Assembly (NCBI RefSeq): GCF_002017865.1
Contig: NZ_MTJN01000002.1
Span: forward strand, 1,798,001 to 1,862,000
Reading direction: 5' to 3'
Source: Rhodoferax fermentans
Lineage (GTDB): Bacteria > Pseudomonadota > Gammaproteobacteria > Burkholderiales > Burkholderiaceae_C
DNA length: 64,000 nucleotides
The first letter of the stretch is position 1, and the number at the start of each line of letters is the position of its first letter. The position numbers were made by a program, and so were the translations under genes. Under the pieces are notes generated by a model that was not told the origin of the DNA, did no database searches, and saw nothing but the letters and a program-made list of their open reading frames with translations. Below are positions 1 through 10,925 of this stretch, piece by piece.

Positions 1-198
1 CAGCGGGGGTACGCCCGCCACAGGGGTTTCGGGCAGCTGCCGCGCAGCAAATCTCAAGTCCTCCAGCCACAACAACGCGGCGTCGACTTCGCTGGGGGCA
101 AAGCCCTGGGTGTTCAAGCTGCGGTGCAAAGCCAGCAGTTCAGGGCATGCATCGCTGTCAAGGTAGTTGTCGTAAACAAACGCGAGGACTTCAAACAT
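1..198 (-). CDS. smg: Smg family protein (DUF494), 3' end outside the window
   Basis: The minus strand from an ATG at 198 reads without a stop to the window edge (66 codons). It begins MFEVLAFVYDNY and continues with LDSDACPELLALH and LLWLEDLRFAAR, the characteristic start of Smg/DUF494. Smg lies immediately downstream of dprA in many proteobacteria, as here: dprA ends 60 bp upstream on the same strand. The molecular function of Smg is not established. The C-terminal part is missing because of the window boundary, not because of a mutation. The family call is confident; function is unknown. Confidence 0.85.
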   Translation of the reverse strand, partial: MFEVLAFVYDNYLDSDACPELLALHRSLNTQGFAPSEVDAALLWLEDLRFAARQLPETPVAGVPPL

Positions 199-258
199 GG
201 CCTCAATATACCGCCGCCCGAGCACCCCAAACCCTCAAACTGGGCCGGGAATCAGACC

Positions 259-1482
259 TCAGTCGCCCTGGCGTTGAAAGAGGCCACCCGCCAGCCGCGC
301 CACCAAGCCGTCCAGCTCCAAACCCATCAACTGGGCTTGTAAATCGGCGGTGGCAAGCCCGGTGCGGGCTTGCAAGGCCTCCAACCCAACCGGGTCAAAG
401 CCCATGGCCATGAGCAGCGGTGAATTCTGAGAAAAATCGGCCTCAGCCCTCATATCTTCTGGGTCAGTAGCTGCAACTGTTGTAGCTATTGGCAAACGAC
501 CCGGCCACTGTAACTCCTCCAGCACATCATGCGCCGACTCGACCAATTTGGCGCCCTGTTTGATCAGCGCATGGCAACCACGGGACTGCGCGGCGTGAAT
601 CGACCCGGGAATGGCAAACACCTCGCGCCCCTGTTCGGCCGTGAGGCGCGCGGTGATCAGCGAGCCCGATTGCAGCGCGGCCTCCACCACCAGTGTGCCC
701 TGCGCCAGCCCGGCAATCAAGCGGTTGCGTTTGGGGAAATTGGCTGTGAGCGGCGGGGTACCCAGCGGGTACTCACTCAGCAGCAGCCCGTGCTGGGCAA
801 TGCGGTGCGCCAAATCCCGGTGCCCCCGGGGGTAAACACGGTCCAAGCCAGTGCCCACCACCGCCACGGTGACAGCCTGGTGGCTGGCACTGGCGCCGTC
901 CAGCGCACCTTCGTGGGCGGCCCCGTCAATGCCTAGCGCCAGACCACTGACCACCGTCAGACCGGCCTGGGCAAACGATTTGGCAAACAGGCGCGCGTTG
1001 GCCGCACCTTGGGGTGTGGGGTTGCGGCTGCCCACCATGGCCAGGCTGCTGCTGGTGTCGATGGTGTTGCAAGTTGCTATGCTTTCAGAAGCTGTCTGCC
1101 CTTTGTCCAAAAGGGCTGGAGGCCTATTTTCCTTGAACGCTGCGTTGCCCAGCAGGTACAGCATCAACGGCGGGTCGTCCAGGTTCAGCAAGGCGTTAGG
1201 GTACAGCGCGTCACCCAGTGTGGCGACCCGGCGGCGTAGGCCGTGTTCTGCGTCTTGCTGCAGCCAAGACCAGGTGCGCTCCAGCAGTTCCGCCAATTGG
1301 GTCGGTTCGCTGCCCAGTGCCTGGGCTCGGGCCGGGCTCACCACCTGTTTCAAGGCGGCGCTGCTTTGTTCAAAAATCGCCTGCGGCAGGCCAAAGGCAG
1401 CCAGCAGTTTGCGGGCGCTGTCGTTGCCCACGCCCGGGGTCAGGCTCAGTCGCAGCCAGGCAGCTAGTTCGTCACGTTCCAC
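259..1482 (-). CDS. dprA: DNA processing protein DprA
   Basis: DprA (Smf) binds single-stranded DNA entering by natural transformation and loads RecA. The 407-residue protein has a short N-terminal helical region (WLRLSLTPGVG), then the Rossmann-like DprA core with GSRNPTPQGAANA, VVSGLALGIDGAAHEGAL and NFPKRNRLIAGLA. A C-terminal winged-helix (DML1-like) domain ends LDGLVARLAGGLF. It is followed by smg and lies just downstream of a LysM-protein gene on the same strand. An insertion between the N-terminal region and the Rossmann fold (positions about 1074-1130) is a copy of the dispersed repeat. It codes for roughly 19 residues there and keeps the frame. The gene otherwise looks intact. Confidence 0.95.
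   Translation of the reverse strand: MERDELAAWLRLSLTPGVGNDSARKLLAAFGLPQAIFEQSSAALKQVVSPARAQALGSEPTQLAELLERTWSWLQQDAEHGLRRRVATLGDALYPNALLNLDDPPLMLYLLGNAAFKENRPPALLDKGQTASESIATCNTIDTSSSLAMVGSRNPTPQGAANARLFAKSFAQAGLTVVSGLALGIDGAAHEGALDGASASHQAVTVAVVGTGLDRVYPRGHRDLAHRIAQHGLLLSEYPLGTPPLTANFPKRNRLIAGLAQGTLVVEAALQSGSLITARLTAEQGREVFAIPGSIHAAQSRGCHALIKQGAKLVESAHDVLEELQWPGRLPIATTVAATDPEDMRAEADFSQNSPLLMAMGFDPVGLEALQARTGLATADLQAQLMGLELDGLVARLAGGLFQRQGD
1074..1130 (+). repeat. dispersed palindromic repeat, copy inside dprA
   Basis: Stem GCCCTTT (1098-1104), loop GTCCA, stem AAAGGGC (1110-1116). It is preceded by TTGCTAT and AGCT and followed by TGGAGGCC and then ATTTT, the conserved right flank of the family. 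It lies antisense to and in frame within dprA, just ahead of the Rossmann domain. Confidence 0.75.
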
Positions 1483-1529
1483 AACATTGCTGGGGTTTGT
1501 GGCTCAAGCCAGAGGGCCAGTGGTGGCTG

Positions 1530-2738
1530 TTAACGCGGGTTGACGAGCCGGTCACCCACCTTGACACCGCTGACAATGTCCAGCACCAAGCCATAGGACA
1601 GCTTGTCGAAGGTACGAAACACCATCAGCAAGCCGTTGCGCTCATCGGGCAGCTTGATGTTGGTCAGCGCCTGATCGGTCTTGTCAACCATGCGGGCACC
1701 ACTTTGCAAAATGGCCAGCACATGCCCATTTTCCAGCCCGTCCAGGCTACCTTTGTTGATGATCACCACCTGGTTTTGCGCCGCATTGACCACGCCCGTG
1801 CCGTAAATCGAGACGATGCGTGCGTCCACCGGTTTGGCCGGGGCATGGGGCGCATAGTTCACCAGCTGCCGGGGTGGCTCGGGCAAGAGGCGGTCGCCGA
1901 CGCGGATTTCTTCCTTCACATCCACAATGTCGAAGGTCGCTGGAATCACCTCTGAAGGAGCGTCGACCGCTGACGGGGCAGAGGTCTGCGTCCCTTCGCT
2001 GCGTGACAGCAAAGCTCTGCCCAGGTAAGGCGCCTCAAAACCCAGCACTTCTCCAGTCACCGGGTCTTTGAGCGGCTTGGTGTCGCGGAAGATGCGGTAG
2101 GCTTTTTGTTTCTGCGTCGGGTCGTCCGTCAGGTCGCCCGAGCTGCTGCGCACATAAGCGCGGTCACCGCGGGTCAGGAACACCCGGCCATCCTGGGCGG
2201 CCACAATGCGTGGCGCCTGGTTCATGGTCTGATCGTCCACCACAATGCCCTCGGACAGGAAGGGTTCGATCAGGTGGTTTTGCACCGTGGGCAAGGCGTT
2301 GTCAACCACGCCTTCCATCCGCGTGCGTGGGGACAAACGCACTGTGGGGATGCCGCCGTCGCTGTTGGCCTGGGTACTCAGCCTGGCGCGGCCATTCGCG
2401 GTATCCAGATACAGCGTCTGCCCCGGATAAATCAGGTGTGGGTTGCGAATGTCAGCCTGGTTGATGCCCCACAGCTCGGGCCAGCGCCAGGGTGAGGTCA
2501 GGAACAGGCCGGAAATGGACCACAAGGTATCCCCTGACTGGATCGTGTAACGCTGCGGCGCATCAGGCCGCAAATCGGTCAGGGCCACCCCGGCGTGTGC
2601 GACTTGGTCGGCGGTGGCACGCTGCTGGGCTGTGATGGGGAAGTTCTGCGCCTGGGCAGCCCCGGCGGCCAGCCAGCCAAACGCCAGCGTGACACAAGCC
2701 AGAGGGGGGAGTGCTGCTCGAAGGAAAGTGTGCGGCAT
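1530..2738 (-). CDS. Secreted LysM-domain protein
   Basis: A 402-residue protein with an N-terminal signal peptide (MPHTFLRAALPPLACVTLAF, ending near AAGAAQAQ). A single LysM domain follows at about residues 60-110 (YTIQSGDTLWSIS, INQADIRNPHLIYPGQTLYL), then a long region without recognised motifs. LysM domains bind peptidoglycan, so the protein is probably periplasmic and wall-associated. The ATG at 2738 is preferred over the upstream in-frame codon at 2780 because it starts the signal peptide and has AAGG upstream. It sits upstream of dprA on the same strand and is divergent from def, a conserved betaproteobacterial arrangement. Its exact role is unknown. Confidence 0.85.
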   Translation of the reverse strand: MPHTFLRAALPPLACVTLAFGWLAAGAAQAQNFPITAQQRATADQVAHAGVALTDLRPDAPQRYTIQSGDTLWSISGLFLTSPWRWPELWGINQADIRNPHLIYPGQTLYLDTANGRARLSTQANSDGGIPTVRLSPRTRMEGVVDNALPTVQNHLIEPFLSEGIVVDDQTMNQAPRIVAAQDGRVFLTRGDRAYVRSSSGDLTDDPTQKQKAYRIFRDTKPLKDPVTGEVLGFEAPYLGRALLSRSEGTQTSAPSAVDAPSEVIPATFDIVDVKEEIRVGDRLLPEPPRQLVNYAPHAPAKPVDARIVSIYGTGVVNAAQNQVVIINKGSLDGLENGHVLAILQSGARMVDKTDQALTNIKLPDERNGLLMVFRTFDKLSYGLVLDIVSGVKVGDRLVNPR

Positions 2739-2867
2739 GTGGTTCGTACCTTGTTGTATCGCGTGAGATTTTGCGCCCAAGCCCTTGATTGGACAACGAT
2801 TCTCACCCGGCGATTGTGCAACCAGTCAAAAATATAGCGAAAATAACGACATCGCAGGACACATACT

Positions 2868-3389
2868 ATGGCATTACTGACAATTATTTGCTACCCAGAC
2901 ACCCGGCTGCACACGGTGGCCAAACCCGTGGCGGCGGTGGATGACCGCATCCAGACACTGGTCGACGACATGCTGGAAACCATGTACGAGGCCAACGGCG
3001 TGGGGCTGGCCGCTACCCAGGTCGATGTGCATGAACGGGTCATTGTCCTGGACACCTCCGAGGGGCGCGACAGCCCGCTGGTGGTGATCAACCCCACACT
3101 GGTCTGGACCAGCCCGGAAACCCACCTCAACGAAGAAGGCTGCCTGTCGGTGCCCGGCATTTACGATGGTGTGGTCCGTCATGATGCGGTCAAGGTCGAG
3201 GCGCTGGACCGTGACGGTACATCCCGCGTGATCGAAGCCGATGGCCTGCTGGCGGTGTGCCTGCAACACGAGATGGACCACCTGATGGGCAAGGTGTTTG
3301 TCGAGTACTTGTCACCACTCAAGCGCAACCGCATCAAGACCAAATTGCTCAAAGCGCAGCGCGAAGGCCGCGTTGCCAAGTTGGTTTGA
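2868..3389 (+). CDS. def: Peptide deformylase
   Basis: Removes the formyl group from the N-terminal methionine of nascent proteins. All three family motifs are present: GVGLAATQ (residues 44-51), EGCLSVP with the metal-ligand Cys92, and HEMDHL with His134 and His138 as ligands and Glu135 as catalytic base. The length of 173 residues is normal. It is followed by fmt, which starts inside its stop codon region, so the formylation/deformylation pair is translationally coupled. Divergent promoter region with the LysM gene. Confidence 0.97.
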   Translation: MALLTIICYPDTRLHTVAKPVAAVDDRIQTLVDDMLETMYEANGVGLAATQVDVHERVIVLDTSEGRDSPLVVINPTLVWTSPETHLNEEGCLSVPGIYDGVVRHDAVKVEALDRDGTSRVIEADGLLAVCLQHEMDHLMGKVFVEYLSPLKRNRIKTKLLKAQREGRVAKLV

Positions 3390-4345
3390 AGCTGGTTTTT
3401 GCCGGTACGCCGGAGTTTGCCGCCGTTGCGCTGGCTCAGTTGCTGGCGGCGGGTCACCAGATCAGCTTGGTGCTGACCCAGCCGGACCGCCCGGCCGGGC
3501 GCGGCCTCAAATTACAAGCATCCCCGGTCAAACAGCTGGCCTTGCAACATGGCATCCCCGTGGCCCAGCCGCGTAGCCTGCGTCTGGATGGCAAATACCC
3601 CGATGAGGCCCAAGCGGCAAAAGATCTGCTGCAAGCCGCACAAGCCGATGCAATGGTGGTGGCGGCCTACGGACTGATCCTGCCGCAGTGGGTGCTGGAT
3701 CTGCCCCGACACGGCTGCTTCAACATCCACGGCTCCTTGCTGCCACGCTGGCGTGGTGCGGCGCCGATCCACCGCGCCATCGAGGCCGGGGATGCGCAAA
3801 CCGGCATCACCATCATGCAGATGGACGCCGGGCTCGACACCGGCGACATGCTTCTGGCACAGGCGCTGCCGATTTTGGCCACCGACACCACCGGCAGCCT
3901 GCACGACCAGCTGGCAAACCTGGGTGGGGTGTTGATGGTGCAGGCACTGCAGTTGTTGCAGCAAGGCGCACTCCAGCCGGTGCCCCAGCCCACTGAAGGT
4001 ATCACCTACGCGACCAAGGTCGAGAAGGCCGAGGCGGTGATCGACTGGTGCCAGAGCGCAGAAACCATCACGCGGCGGGTGCGGGCGTTCAACCCGGCGC
4101 CTGGCGCCAGCACCGTGCTGGGGGGTGAATCACTCAAGGTGTGGGCGGCTTGCCCCGGCCCGGGCCAACCCTTGGCCGACCAGGCTTGTGGACAAATTGT
4201 GGCGCTAGCCCAGGACCACATTGCTGTAGCTGCTATGGATTCCATTGTCCACATCACCGAATTACAACGCGCCGGTGGCAAACGCCTGAGCGTGGCCGAC
4301 TTCCTGCGCGGGGTGCCGCTGCAGCCTGGCACACTGCTGGGTTAG
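3386..4345 (+). CDS. fmt: Methionyl-tRNA formyltransferase
   Basis: Formylates Met-tRNAfMet using 10-formyltetrahydrofolate. The catalytic domain starts [12 protein letters not shown] and contains [18 protein letters not shown], followed by [17 protein letters not shown]; a C-terminal tRNA-binding domain follows. The most plausible start is TTG at 3386, which overlaps the def stop as TTGA and gives 319 residues, close to the usual 310-320. An in-frame upstream codon at 3257 would add 43 residues unlike the family and overlap def by 130 bp. A degenerate copy of the dispersed repeat is probable at about 4194-4247 in the C-terminal domain. Confidence 0.95.
   Translation: MKLVFAGTPEFAAVALAQLLAAGHQISLVLTQPDRPAGRGLKLQASPVKQLALQHGIPVAQPRSLRLDGKYPDEAQAAKDLLQAAQADAMVVAAYGLILPQWVLDLPRHGCFNIHGSLLPRWRGAAPIHRAIEAGDAQTGITIMQMDAGLDTGDMLLAQALPILATDTTGSLHDQLANLGGVLMVQALQLLQQGALQPVPQPTEGITYATKVEKAEAVIDWCQSAETITRRVRAFNPAPGASTVLGGESLKVWAACPGPGQPLADQACGQIVALAQDHIAVAAMDSIVHITELQRAGGKRLSVADFLRGVPLQPGTLLG
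4194..4247 (-). repeat. possible degenerate dispersed repeat inside fmt
   Basis: AAATTGTGGC and GCTAGCCC are followed after a gap by GCTGTAGCTGCTATGGATTC. This resembles the reverse orientation of the family (AAATTGGCCTCTAGCCC ... CTGATAGCTATT). The hairpin core is lost, so the assignment is tentative. Confidence 0.35.
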
Positions 4346-4354
4346 GTCCCGCCC

Positions 4355-5098
4355 GTGTTTTTTAAACCCTCCTTGTTCCGGCACCCCGAATTTCGGGTGG
4401 GGGTGATGGATGCGCTGGGGGCGGCGCCGGGTTTGGCCGCCTGGGCGCTGATGACCGGTGTGGCCATGGTGAACTCGGGGCTGAGCACCTTTGAGTCCTT
4501 GTTGATGGGCCTGATTGTGTTTGCCGGCAGTTCGCAGCTGGCCGCCATTCCGCTGATCGCCGCTGGCGCACCCGCCTGGGTGGTGCTGGCCACCGGCTGG
4601 TGTGTCAATTTGCGCTTTGTGGTGTTCAGCGCCCACATGCGTCCCTATCTGATGCATTTGCCACTGCGTGAGCGGCTGCTCACCGGTTATCTGCTGACCG
4701 ACCTGAGTTATGTGCAGTTCACCCGGCGCTACCCGCAGCATGGCAACAGCCCAGAGCAGCTGCAGGCACAGCAGGCCTATCTGGCGGGCAACTGCGGGCT
4801 CAGCTGGGCCTCATGGGAGAGTTTCACGGTGCTGGGCATTGTGCTGGCGGGCCTGATCCCGGCGAGCTGGGGTCTGGGTTTTGCCGGTATTTTGGCGCTG
4901 CTCGGGGTCTTGTTGTCGCTGGCATCGAGCCCGCTGCGCTGGGTCAGCGCCGGTGTGGCCGGGGCGGCAGCGGTGGCAGCATTTGCCCTGCCCTTCAAAC
5001 TCAACATCCTGGTGGCGATTGCCGCTGCGGTGGCCATGAGCCTGATGCTGGAGGCAGCCCACCGAGCCAAAAACACCCGGGTAGAGTCCGCGCCATGA
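4355..5098 (+). CDS. azlC: AzlC-family branched-chain amino acid exporter, large subunit
   Basis: A hydrophobic 247-residue inner-membrane protein with the AzlC signatures GAAPGLAAWALMTGVAM, FAGSSQLAAIPL and CVNLRFVVFSAHMRP. AzlCD systems export branched-chain amino acids and analogues. The start codon is GTG at 4355, 9 bp after fmt, giving MFFKPSLFRHPEFRVGV. The stop overlaps the azlD start as ATGA, so the pair is coupled. Substrate cannot be told from sequence. Confidence 0.88.
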   Translation: MFFKPSLFRHPEFRVGVMDALGAAPGLAAWALMTGVAMVNSGLSTFESLLMGLIVFAGSSQLAAIPLIAAGAPAWVVLATGWCVNLRFVVFSAHMRPYLMHLPLRERLLTGYLLTDLSYVQFTRRYPQHGNSPEQLQAQQAYLAGNCGLSWASWESFTVLGIVLAGLIPASWGLGFAGILALLGVLLSLASSPLRWVSAGVAGAAAVAAFALPFKLNILVAIAAAVAMSLMLEAAHRAKNTRVESAP

Positions 5099-5445
5099 AC
5101 GCCGAAACCGATCTCTGGACGGTGCTGGTGATCCTCGGCCTGACGGTCATCACGGTGCTGACACGTTCGCTGTTTTTCCTCTCGAGCCGCCCCTGGCAGT
5201 TGCCCGGCTGGATGCAGCGCGGTTTGCAATATGCACCAATTGCAGCCCTGGCGGCGGTGATTGTTCCCGAACTGGTCATGACCCAGGGTGAGTTCATCCA
5301 CAGCTGGCAAGACGCCCGGCTGTTTGCCGCGCTGGCAGGTACGGCCTGGTTTCTGACACACAAGACCCAGCGGCAGGCGGTGCTGGGCACGATTGTGGTG
5401 GGCATGCTGGTGTACCTGCCGCTGCATTTGCTTTTGGGTTGGTAG
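5095..5445 (+). CDS. azlD: AzlD-family small subunit of the branched-chain amino acid exporter
   Basis: A 116-residue protein with about four membrane segments: WTVLVILGLTVITVLTRS, LQYAPIAALAAVIVPELV, AALAGTAWFLT and VVGMLVYLPLHLLL. The start ATG at 5095 overlaps the azlC stop by ATGA. AzlD proteins are obligate partners of AzlC; LTRSLFFLSSRPWQLPGWMQ followed by YAPIAALAAVI is typical. Confidence 0.88.
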   Translation: MNAETDLWTVLVILGLTVITVLTRSLFFLSSRPWQLPGWMQRGLQYAPIAALAAVIVPELVMTQGEFIHSWQDARLFAALAGTAWFLTHKTQRQAVLGTIVVGMLVYLPLHLLLGW

Positions 5446-5585
5446 AAGCCCTGACGGCGCCGCAACGGGGCGGCCCCTAGAATGGACTGAGCCCCTCTGA
5501 CACCCACCGCTGGCTTGTACAGACGTGTTTCTGGGGCTGGCTCTGAGGCCCAACCGCCTGTCTCAGGCTGATCTGAAAGAAGCCC

Positions 5586-7112
5586 ATGAATCTGTTGTCG
5601 CCGGGAATCACATTGCTCAGGCCCTTGTCGGCCCGGTGGCGCTTTTGGGTGTTGCCGATCCCGATGCTGCTGGTAGGGCTGGTCATGGGATTCATGTGGT
5701 TGACAGCTTCGGCGCCCCACGCACCAGAAAGCGCGGTGTTGGTTTGGCTGGTGCTGGCAGGTTTGGCCATCTGGCTGTATTTGCAGCTGGCCTACGTCAG
5801 CCTCATGGGTGGCGAGGCCCAACACATGGATAGCGCCATGACCCGGGTGTCACACGGAGACCTGTCGCAAGCGGCCTCTGGCAAGGAGCCGTCCTTGGGC
5901 GGATTTGGCCAACAGTTGCAGCAGATGGTCACCAACATGTCGAGCATGGTGGCCAACATCCGCACCGCGGCCGTGTTGCTGGGGGACACCGGCAAAACCC
6001 TGGTCGAAGACACCCGCGGCCTGGCAGAACGTGCGCAGGCCCAAGGCCAGCACCTTCAGCAGACCTCGGTCCACGTCAAACATGTCAGCGAAACGGTGGC
6101 GCGAAACGCCCAGGCGGCGCAGCAGGTCAGCCAGATGACGGCCAGCCTGCACCAGGAAGCCGATTCGGCCGGTAAAAAGATGACCGAGGCCATGCAGAGC
6201 ATGGGCCCGCTGGAGGTGACCTCCAAACGCATGTCCGAGATCATCGGGGTGATCGACGGTATTGCCTTCCAGACCAATTTGCTGGCGCTCAATGCCGCGG
6301 TGGAGGCGGCACGCGCCGGTGAACAAGGCCGGGGTTTTGCCGTGGTGGCGGCCGAGGTGCGCAACCTGGCCAAACGCAGCCAGGACGCGGCCGCTGAAAT
6401 CCGTGACCTGATTGCCGAGTCGTCCCAACGCGTGGGTGAAACGGTGCATGGCATCAAACAGATCAACGACAGCATGGCCAGCCTGATCTCCGGCATTGGC
6501 GGCATTGCCACCAACATCAATGTCATGGCCGAGGGCAGTGCCTCACAAAGTGCTGCGCTGGAAGAAGTGGTGCACGCGGTGGGCGACCTCGACGTGCTGA
6601 CCCAGGAGAACGCGGTGCTGGTCAGCCGCGCCGGTGTCAACGCTGAGCGCCTGATCAACCAGGCCTCGATCCTGGAGGTCTCGGTCGGTGACATCCGCTT
6701 GCACCAGGGCACCGCCGACCAGGCACGCCAGATGACGCTCAACGCCCTGGCGCACCTGCGCCAGGTGGGCTACGCCCAGGCGGTGCGCGACTTCCATGAC
6801 CGCAGCAAACCCTTCATTGACCGCGACCTCTACATCTTCATTTTTGACCGGGCCGGGATCTACCAGGTGCACGGCGCTTTGCCCGAAAAAGACAACACCG
6901 ACTTGCGTGTGATTCCCGGTCTGGACGCGGAAAAACTGATTGCCGATGCCTGGGCGGTGTGTGACAGGGAACAGGGTGGCTGGGTCAATTACGTGATCAC
7001 CAACCCGGTCAGCCGCGAAACCCAGGCCAAGACCTCGTACGTGGTGCCGCTGGACCAGCAGCACCTGTTGGGTTGCGGCTGTTATCTGAACTCGGAATGG
7101 CTCAACGTCTGA
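5586..7112 (+). CDS. Methyl-accepting chemotaxis protein with C-terminal Cache-like sensor domain
   Basis: A 508-residue chemoreceptor. Two membrane segments lie close together (about residues 22-40 and 48-66), leaving almost no periplasmic part. The cytoplasmic signalling hairpin carries the hallmark [19 protein letters not shown] and [20 protein letters not shown] (about 218-260). After it, residues about 395-505 form a single Cache-like domain ([55 protein letters not shown]). The sensor is thus C-terminal and cytosolic, unlike classical receptors. AAAGAAG lies ahead of the ATG. It stands alone with no che genes nearby. Ligand unknown. Confidence 0.9.
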   Translation: MNLLSPGITLLRPLSARWRFWVLPIPMLLVGLVMGFMWLTASAPHAPESAVLVWLVLAGLAIWLYLQLAYVSLMGGEAQHMDSAMTRVSHGDLSQAASGKEPSLGGFGQQLQQMVTNMSSMVANIRTAAVLLGDTGKTLVEDTRGLAERAQAQGQHLQQTSVHVKHVSETVARNAQAAQQVSQMTASLHQEADSAGKKMTEAMQSMGPLEVTSKRMSEIIGVIDGIAFQTNLLALNAAVEAARAGEQGRGFAVVAAEVRNLAKRSQDAAAEIRDLIAESSQRVGETVHGIKQINDSMASLISGIGGIATNINVMAEGSASQSAALEEVVHAVGDLDVLTQENAVLVSRAGVNAERLINQASILEVSVGDIRLHQGTADQARQMTLNALAHLRQVGYAQAVRDFHDRSKPFIDRDLYIFIFDRAGIYQVHGALPEKDNTDLRVIPGLDAEKLIADAWAVCDREQGGWVNYVITNPVSRETQAKTSYVVPLDQQHLLGCGCYLNSEWLNV

Positions 7113-7171
7113 CCCGGCTGGCCCACACCGAGACAGCCAGGTAAGCACAGCCTGCTGCTGTCAAGCTTTCT

Positions 7172-7229
7172 AAAAGCATTTATATAGCAACATGCCCTTT
7201 ATTTATAAGGGCCAGAGGCCAAAACCGCT
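7172..7229 (+). repeat. dispersed palindromic repeat, intergenic copy
   Basis: Core GCCCTT (7194-7199), TATTTAT-type loop, AAGGGC (7207-7212). Left flank AAAAGCATTTATATAGC, right flank CAGAGGCCAAAA. A near-consensus copy between the chemoreceptor gene and pckG. Confidence 0.8.
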
Positions 7230-7401
7230 CAAAATCTCAGGCTCCTTGGTCTCACACGGATACCCTCTCCTGCTGGCGTTTTCCGTTCCATTCGACTGCA
7301 TTTGCAGCCGCGCCGTGTCTACGCTGCGGCTTGCGTCAATCTGCTGAAAAATATTTTTGTCAAATGCAGTTAACAAAAATCAGTTTCCTTGCGTTTGAAC
7401 A

Positions 7402-7420
7402 GTTTCAGGTAAGGTGAAAC
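7402..7420. promoter_or_regulatory. inverted repeat, possible operator of pckG
   Basis: GTTTCA, seven bases, TGAAAC, embedded in a wider GCGTTT ... AAACGC pairing, 53-71 bp before the pckG start. The position suits a regulator site; no regulator is identified. Confidence 0.35.
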
Positions 7421-7472
7421 GCTCACAATAAGTTTTGCTTGATGCAATGAAACGGTTTTACCAGGAGGTTCA

Positions 7473-9368
7473 ATGAACGCCGAAACGCAGCATGACTTAT
7501 CCCGCAATGCCCCCGCTTATGTGCGCAACCAAGGTTTGATTTCCTGGGTGGCAGAGATCGCCGCCCTGACCCGCCCCGACGCCGTGTACTGGTGTGATGG
7601 CTCGGAAGAGGAATACACCCGCCTGTGCCAGCTGCTGGTGGACGCAGGCACTTTCAAGAAGCTCAATCCGGTCAAACGGCCCAACAGCTTTCTGGCCTGC
7701 AGTGACCCCAGCGACGTGGCCCGGGTCGAAGACCGCACCTTCATCTGCTCCGACAAGAAGGAAAACGCCGGCCCCACCAACAACTGGATGGCTCCGGCCG
7801 AAATGCGTGCGCTGCTGCAGACCGGCCAGGCCGACGGCACCAAAGCCCTGTTTGACGGTTGTATGCAAGGCCGGACCATGTATGTGATCCCGTTCAGCAT
7901 GGGGCCGCTGGGCAGCCCGATTGCGCACATCGGCATCGAACTCTCTGACAGCGCCTATGTGGCGGTCAACATGAAGATCATGACGCGCATGGGCAAAGCC
8001 GTCTACGACGTGCTGGGTGCCGACGGTGAGTTCGTCCCCTGTGTCCACAGCGTGGGTGCGCCTTTGACACCTGGTCAAAAAGATGTGACCTGGCCGTGCA
8101 ACACCAACAAATACATCGTCCACTACCCCGAAACCCGTGAAATCTGGAGCTTTGGCTCGGGCTACGGTGGCAATGCGCTGCTCGGCAAAAAATGTTTTGC
8201 GCTGCGCATCGCCTCCAACATGGCGCGTGACGAAGGCTGGCTGGCCGAACACATGATGATTCTGGGTGCCACCAACCCCGAAGGCAAAAAACACTATGTG
8301 GCGGCGGCTTTCCCAAGCGCCTGTGGCAAAACCAACTTTGCCATGCTGGTGCCACCCGCTGGTTTTGAAGGCTGGAAGATCACCACCGTGGGTGACGACA
8401 TCGCCTGGATCAAGCCCGGTGCGGACGGCAAGTTGTACGCGATCAATCCAGAAGCAGGGTATTTCGGCGTGGCGCCGGGCACCAACATGTTGACCAACCC
8501 CAACTGCATGTTGTGCCTGGACAAAAACGTGATCTACACCAACGTCGCCCTGACCGATGATGGGGATGTCTGGTGGGAAGGCCTGGAATACGACACCCCC
8601 GGCAAGGCCCTGCCATCGCATTTGATCGACTGGAAAGGCAACGATTGGACACCCGAGATCGCCAAGGCCACAGGTGCCAAGGCAGCGCACCCGAACTCGC
8701 GCTTCACGGTGTCGGCCACCAACAACCCGGCACTCGACCCCGAGTGGGATAACCCCGCAGGTGTGCCGATCGACGCCTTCATGTTCGGTGGTCGCCGTGC
8801 CAACACGGTGCCGCTGGTGACCGAAGCGCGCAGCTGGGTCGACGGTGTCTACATGGCCGCCACCATGGGTTCGGAAACCACCGCAGCGGCGGTTGGCCAA
8901 GCCGGTGTGGTGCGGCGTGATCCGTTTGCCATGTTGCCGTTCACCGGCTACAACATGAGTGACTACTTCCAGCACTGGCTGACCCTGGGTGCCGAGCTCG
9001 AAGCCAAAGGTGTCAAGCTGCCCAAGATCTACACCACCAACTGGTTCCGCAAGGATGCGGATGGCAAGTTTGCCTGGCCGGGTTACGGTGAGAACATGCG
9101 TGTGCTCAAGTGGATTCTGGACCGTCTGGACGGCACGGCACCCGCAGGGGAAGAGTACTTCTTCGGCCTCACGCCCACCTACTCGGCCATCAACTGGAAA
9201 GGCCTGGACTTCTCTGAAGCGCAGTTCAAGACCGTCACCAGCATCGACAAGGCCGCCTGGAAAGACGAGATGGCCTTGCATAATGAACTCTTTGCCAAAC
9301 TGGCCTACCACCTGCCCAAGGCCTTGACCGACACCAAGGCGCGTATCGAGGCCGAACTGGCCGCCTGA
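7473..9368 (+). CDS. pckG: Phosphoenolpyruvate carboxykinase (GTP)
   Basis: Converts oxaloacetate and GTP to phosphoenolpyruvate, GDP and CO2, the first committed step of gluconeogenesis. The 631-residue length and the sequence are those of the GTP-dependent family. Diagnostic parts are the P-loop [13 protein letters not shown] (about residues 280-292) with the hyperreactive cysteine, [15 protein letters not shown], and the GFMFGGRR-like segment [15 protein letters not shown]. The start is fixed by AGGAGG five bases upstream. A strong terminator follows. It lies ahead of two fructose-bisphosphate aldolase genes, suggesting a locus for growth on organic acids. Confidence 0.97.
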   Translation: MNAETQHDLSRNAPAYVRNQGLISWVAEIAALTRPDAVYWCDGSEEEYTRLCQLLVDAGTFKKLNPVKRPNSFLACSDPSDVARVEDRTFICSDKKENAGPTNNWMAPAEMRALLQTGQADGTKALFDGCMQGRTMYVIPFSMGPLGSPIAHIGIELSDSAYVAVNMKIMTRMGKAVYDVLGADGEFVPCVHSVGAPLTPGQKDVTWPCNTNKYIVHYPETREIWSFGSGYGGNALLGKKCFALRIASNMARDEGWLAEHMMILGATNPEGKKHYVAAAFPSACGKTNFAMLVPPAGFEGWKITTVGDDIAWIKPGADGKLYAINPEAGYFGVAPGTNMLTNPNCMLCLDKNVIYTNVALTDDGDVWWEGLEYDTPGKALPSHLIDWKGNDWTPEIAKATGAKAAHPNSRFTVSATNNPALDPEWDNPAGVPIDAFMFGGRRANTVPLVTEARSWVDGVYMAATMGSETTAAAVGQAGVVRRDPFAMLPFTGYNMSDYFQHWLTLGAELEAKGVKLPKIYTTNWFRKDADGKFAWPGYGENMRVLKWILDRLDGTAPAGEEYFFGLTPTYSAINWKGLDFSEAQFKTVTSIDKAAWKDEMALHNELFAKLAYHLPKALTDTKARIEAELAA

Positions 9369-9400
9369 TGGCCCGGGGCGACCCGGGGTCAGCCGTCACA

Positions 9401-9424
9401 AAGCCACCGCGAGGTGGCTTTTTT
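9401..9424 (+). terminator. rho-independent terminator of pckG
   Basis: Stem AAGCCACC, loop GCGA, stem GGTGGCTT followed by TTTT, 32 bp after the pckG stop. The stem is nearly identical to the one after the second aldolase gene (12191-12213). Confidence 0.9.
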
Positions 9425-9819
9425 GTTGGTGCGGACGCAGGGCAGCACGGACCGGGGCCAGCAGGCTGTTTCTGCGCACCGAACCCTGGTTCAGGGACAT
9501 TCATGAAAACGATTACATTAAAGTTTGATGTTGGTTAAGCTTTGCTTTGGCCAGACCACGACAATCAGCGCGCAAGTGCAGATTTTTTGATATGTGACTT
9601 GCTGGAAATCATGTGGAGCGGGGTGGCGTCAAGCAGATGCCAACCCGTTGTTGCCCTTGTCAAATTTGTCCAAAATGACCGCTGCACACTGTTTTACCTC
9701 CGCCAGACGGCCCTGCGCCGCACCGGGTCGCCCAGAGACGCGCGACTTGCTGGGGTTGACCGTGTCAGCATGGCCCCGGTTTTTTCTTCCTCAACTCAAC
9801 TAACTGAAAAGGATCGTCA
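9425..9819. other. intergenic region ahead of the first aldolase gene
   Basis: About 395 bp with no convincing gene on either strand. It is less GC-rich around 9500-9600, where a promoter for the aldolase gene is likely. AAAAGGA (9807-9813) is the ribosome binding site. No repeat copy or hairpin of note was seen. Confidence 0.5.
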
Positions 9820-10899
<1,080 letters not shown>

Positions 10900-10925
10900 G
10901 CCACAGGCATTCGCGTTCAGAGCAC

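Larger units (their letters stand above)
7113..7472. other. intergenic region ahead of pckG
   Basis: A 360-bp stretch with no supported gene. It holds one complete dispersed repeat (7172-7229), an AT-rich section (about 7340-7440) likely to contain the pckG promoter, an inverted repeat GTTTCA / TGAAAC (7402-7420), and a strong ribosome binding site AGGAGG (7463-7468) five bases before the pckG ATG. Confidence 0.6.

Noticed and set aside
466..500. Possible extra repeat fragment in the dprA linker (GTAGCTGCAACTG, TTGTAGCTATTGG)
   Set aside because: Only the TAGCTATT flank resembles the family; there is no AGCCCTT/AAGGGCT core.
3257..3385. N-terminal extension of fmt
   Set aside because: It overlaps def by 130 bp and encodes residues unlike any formyltransferase; the TTG at 3386 begins the family N terminus.
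7497..9311. A 604-codon open frame antisense to pckG
   Set aside because: It mirrors pckG codon positions, has no recognisable motif or ribosome binding site, and long antisense frames are expected in GC-rich genes. The same holds for the frames at 29975-31816, 51474-52901 and 38191-40008.
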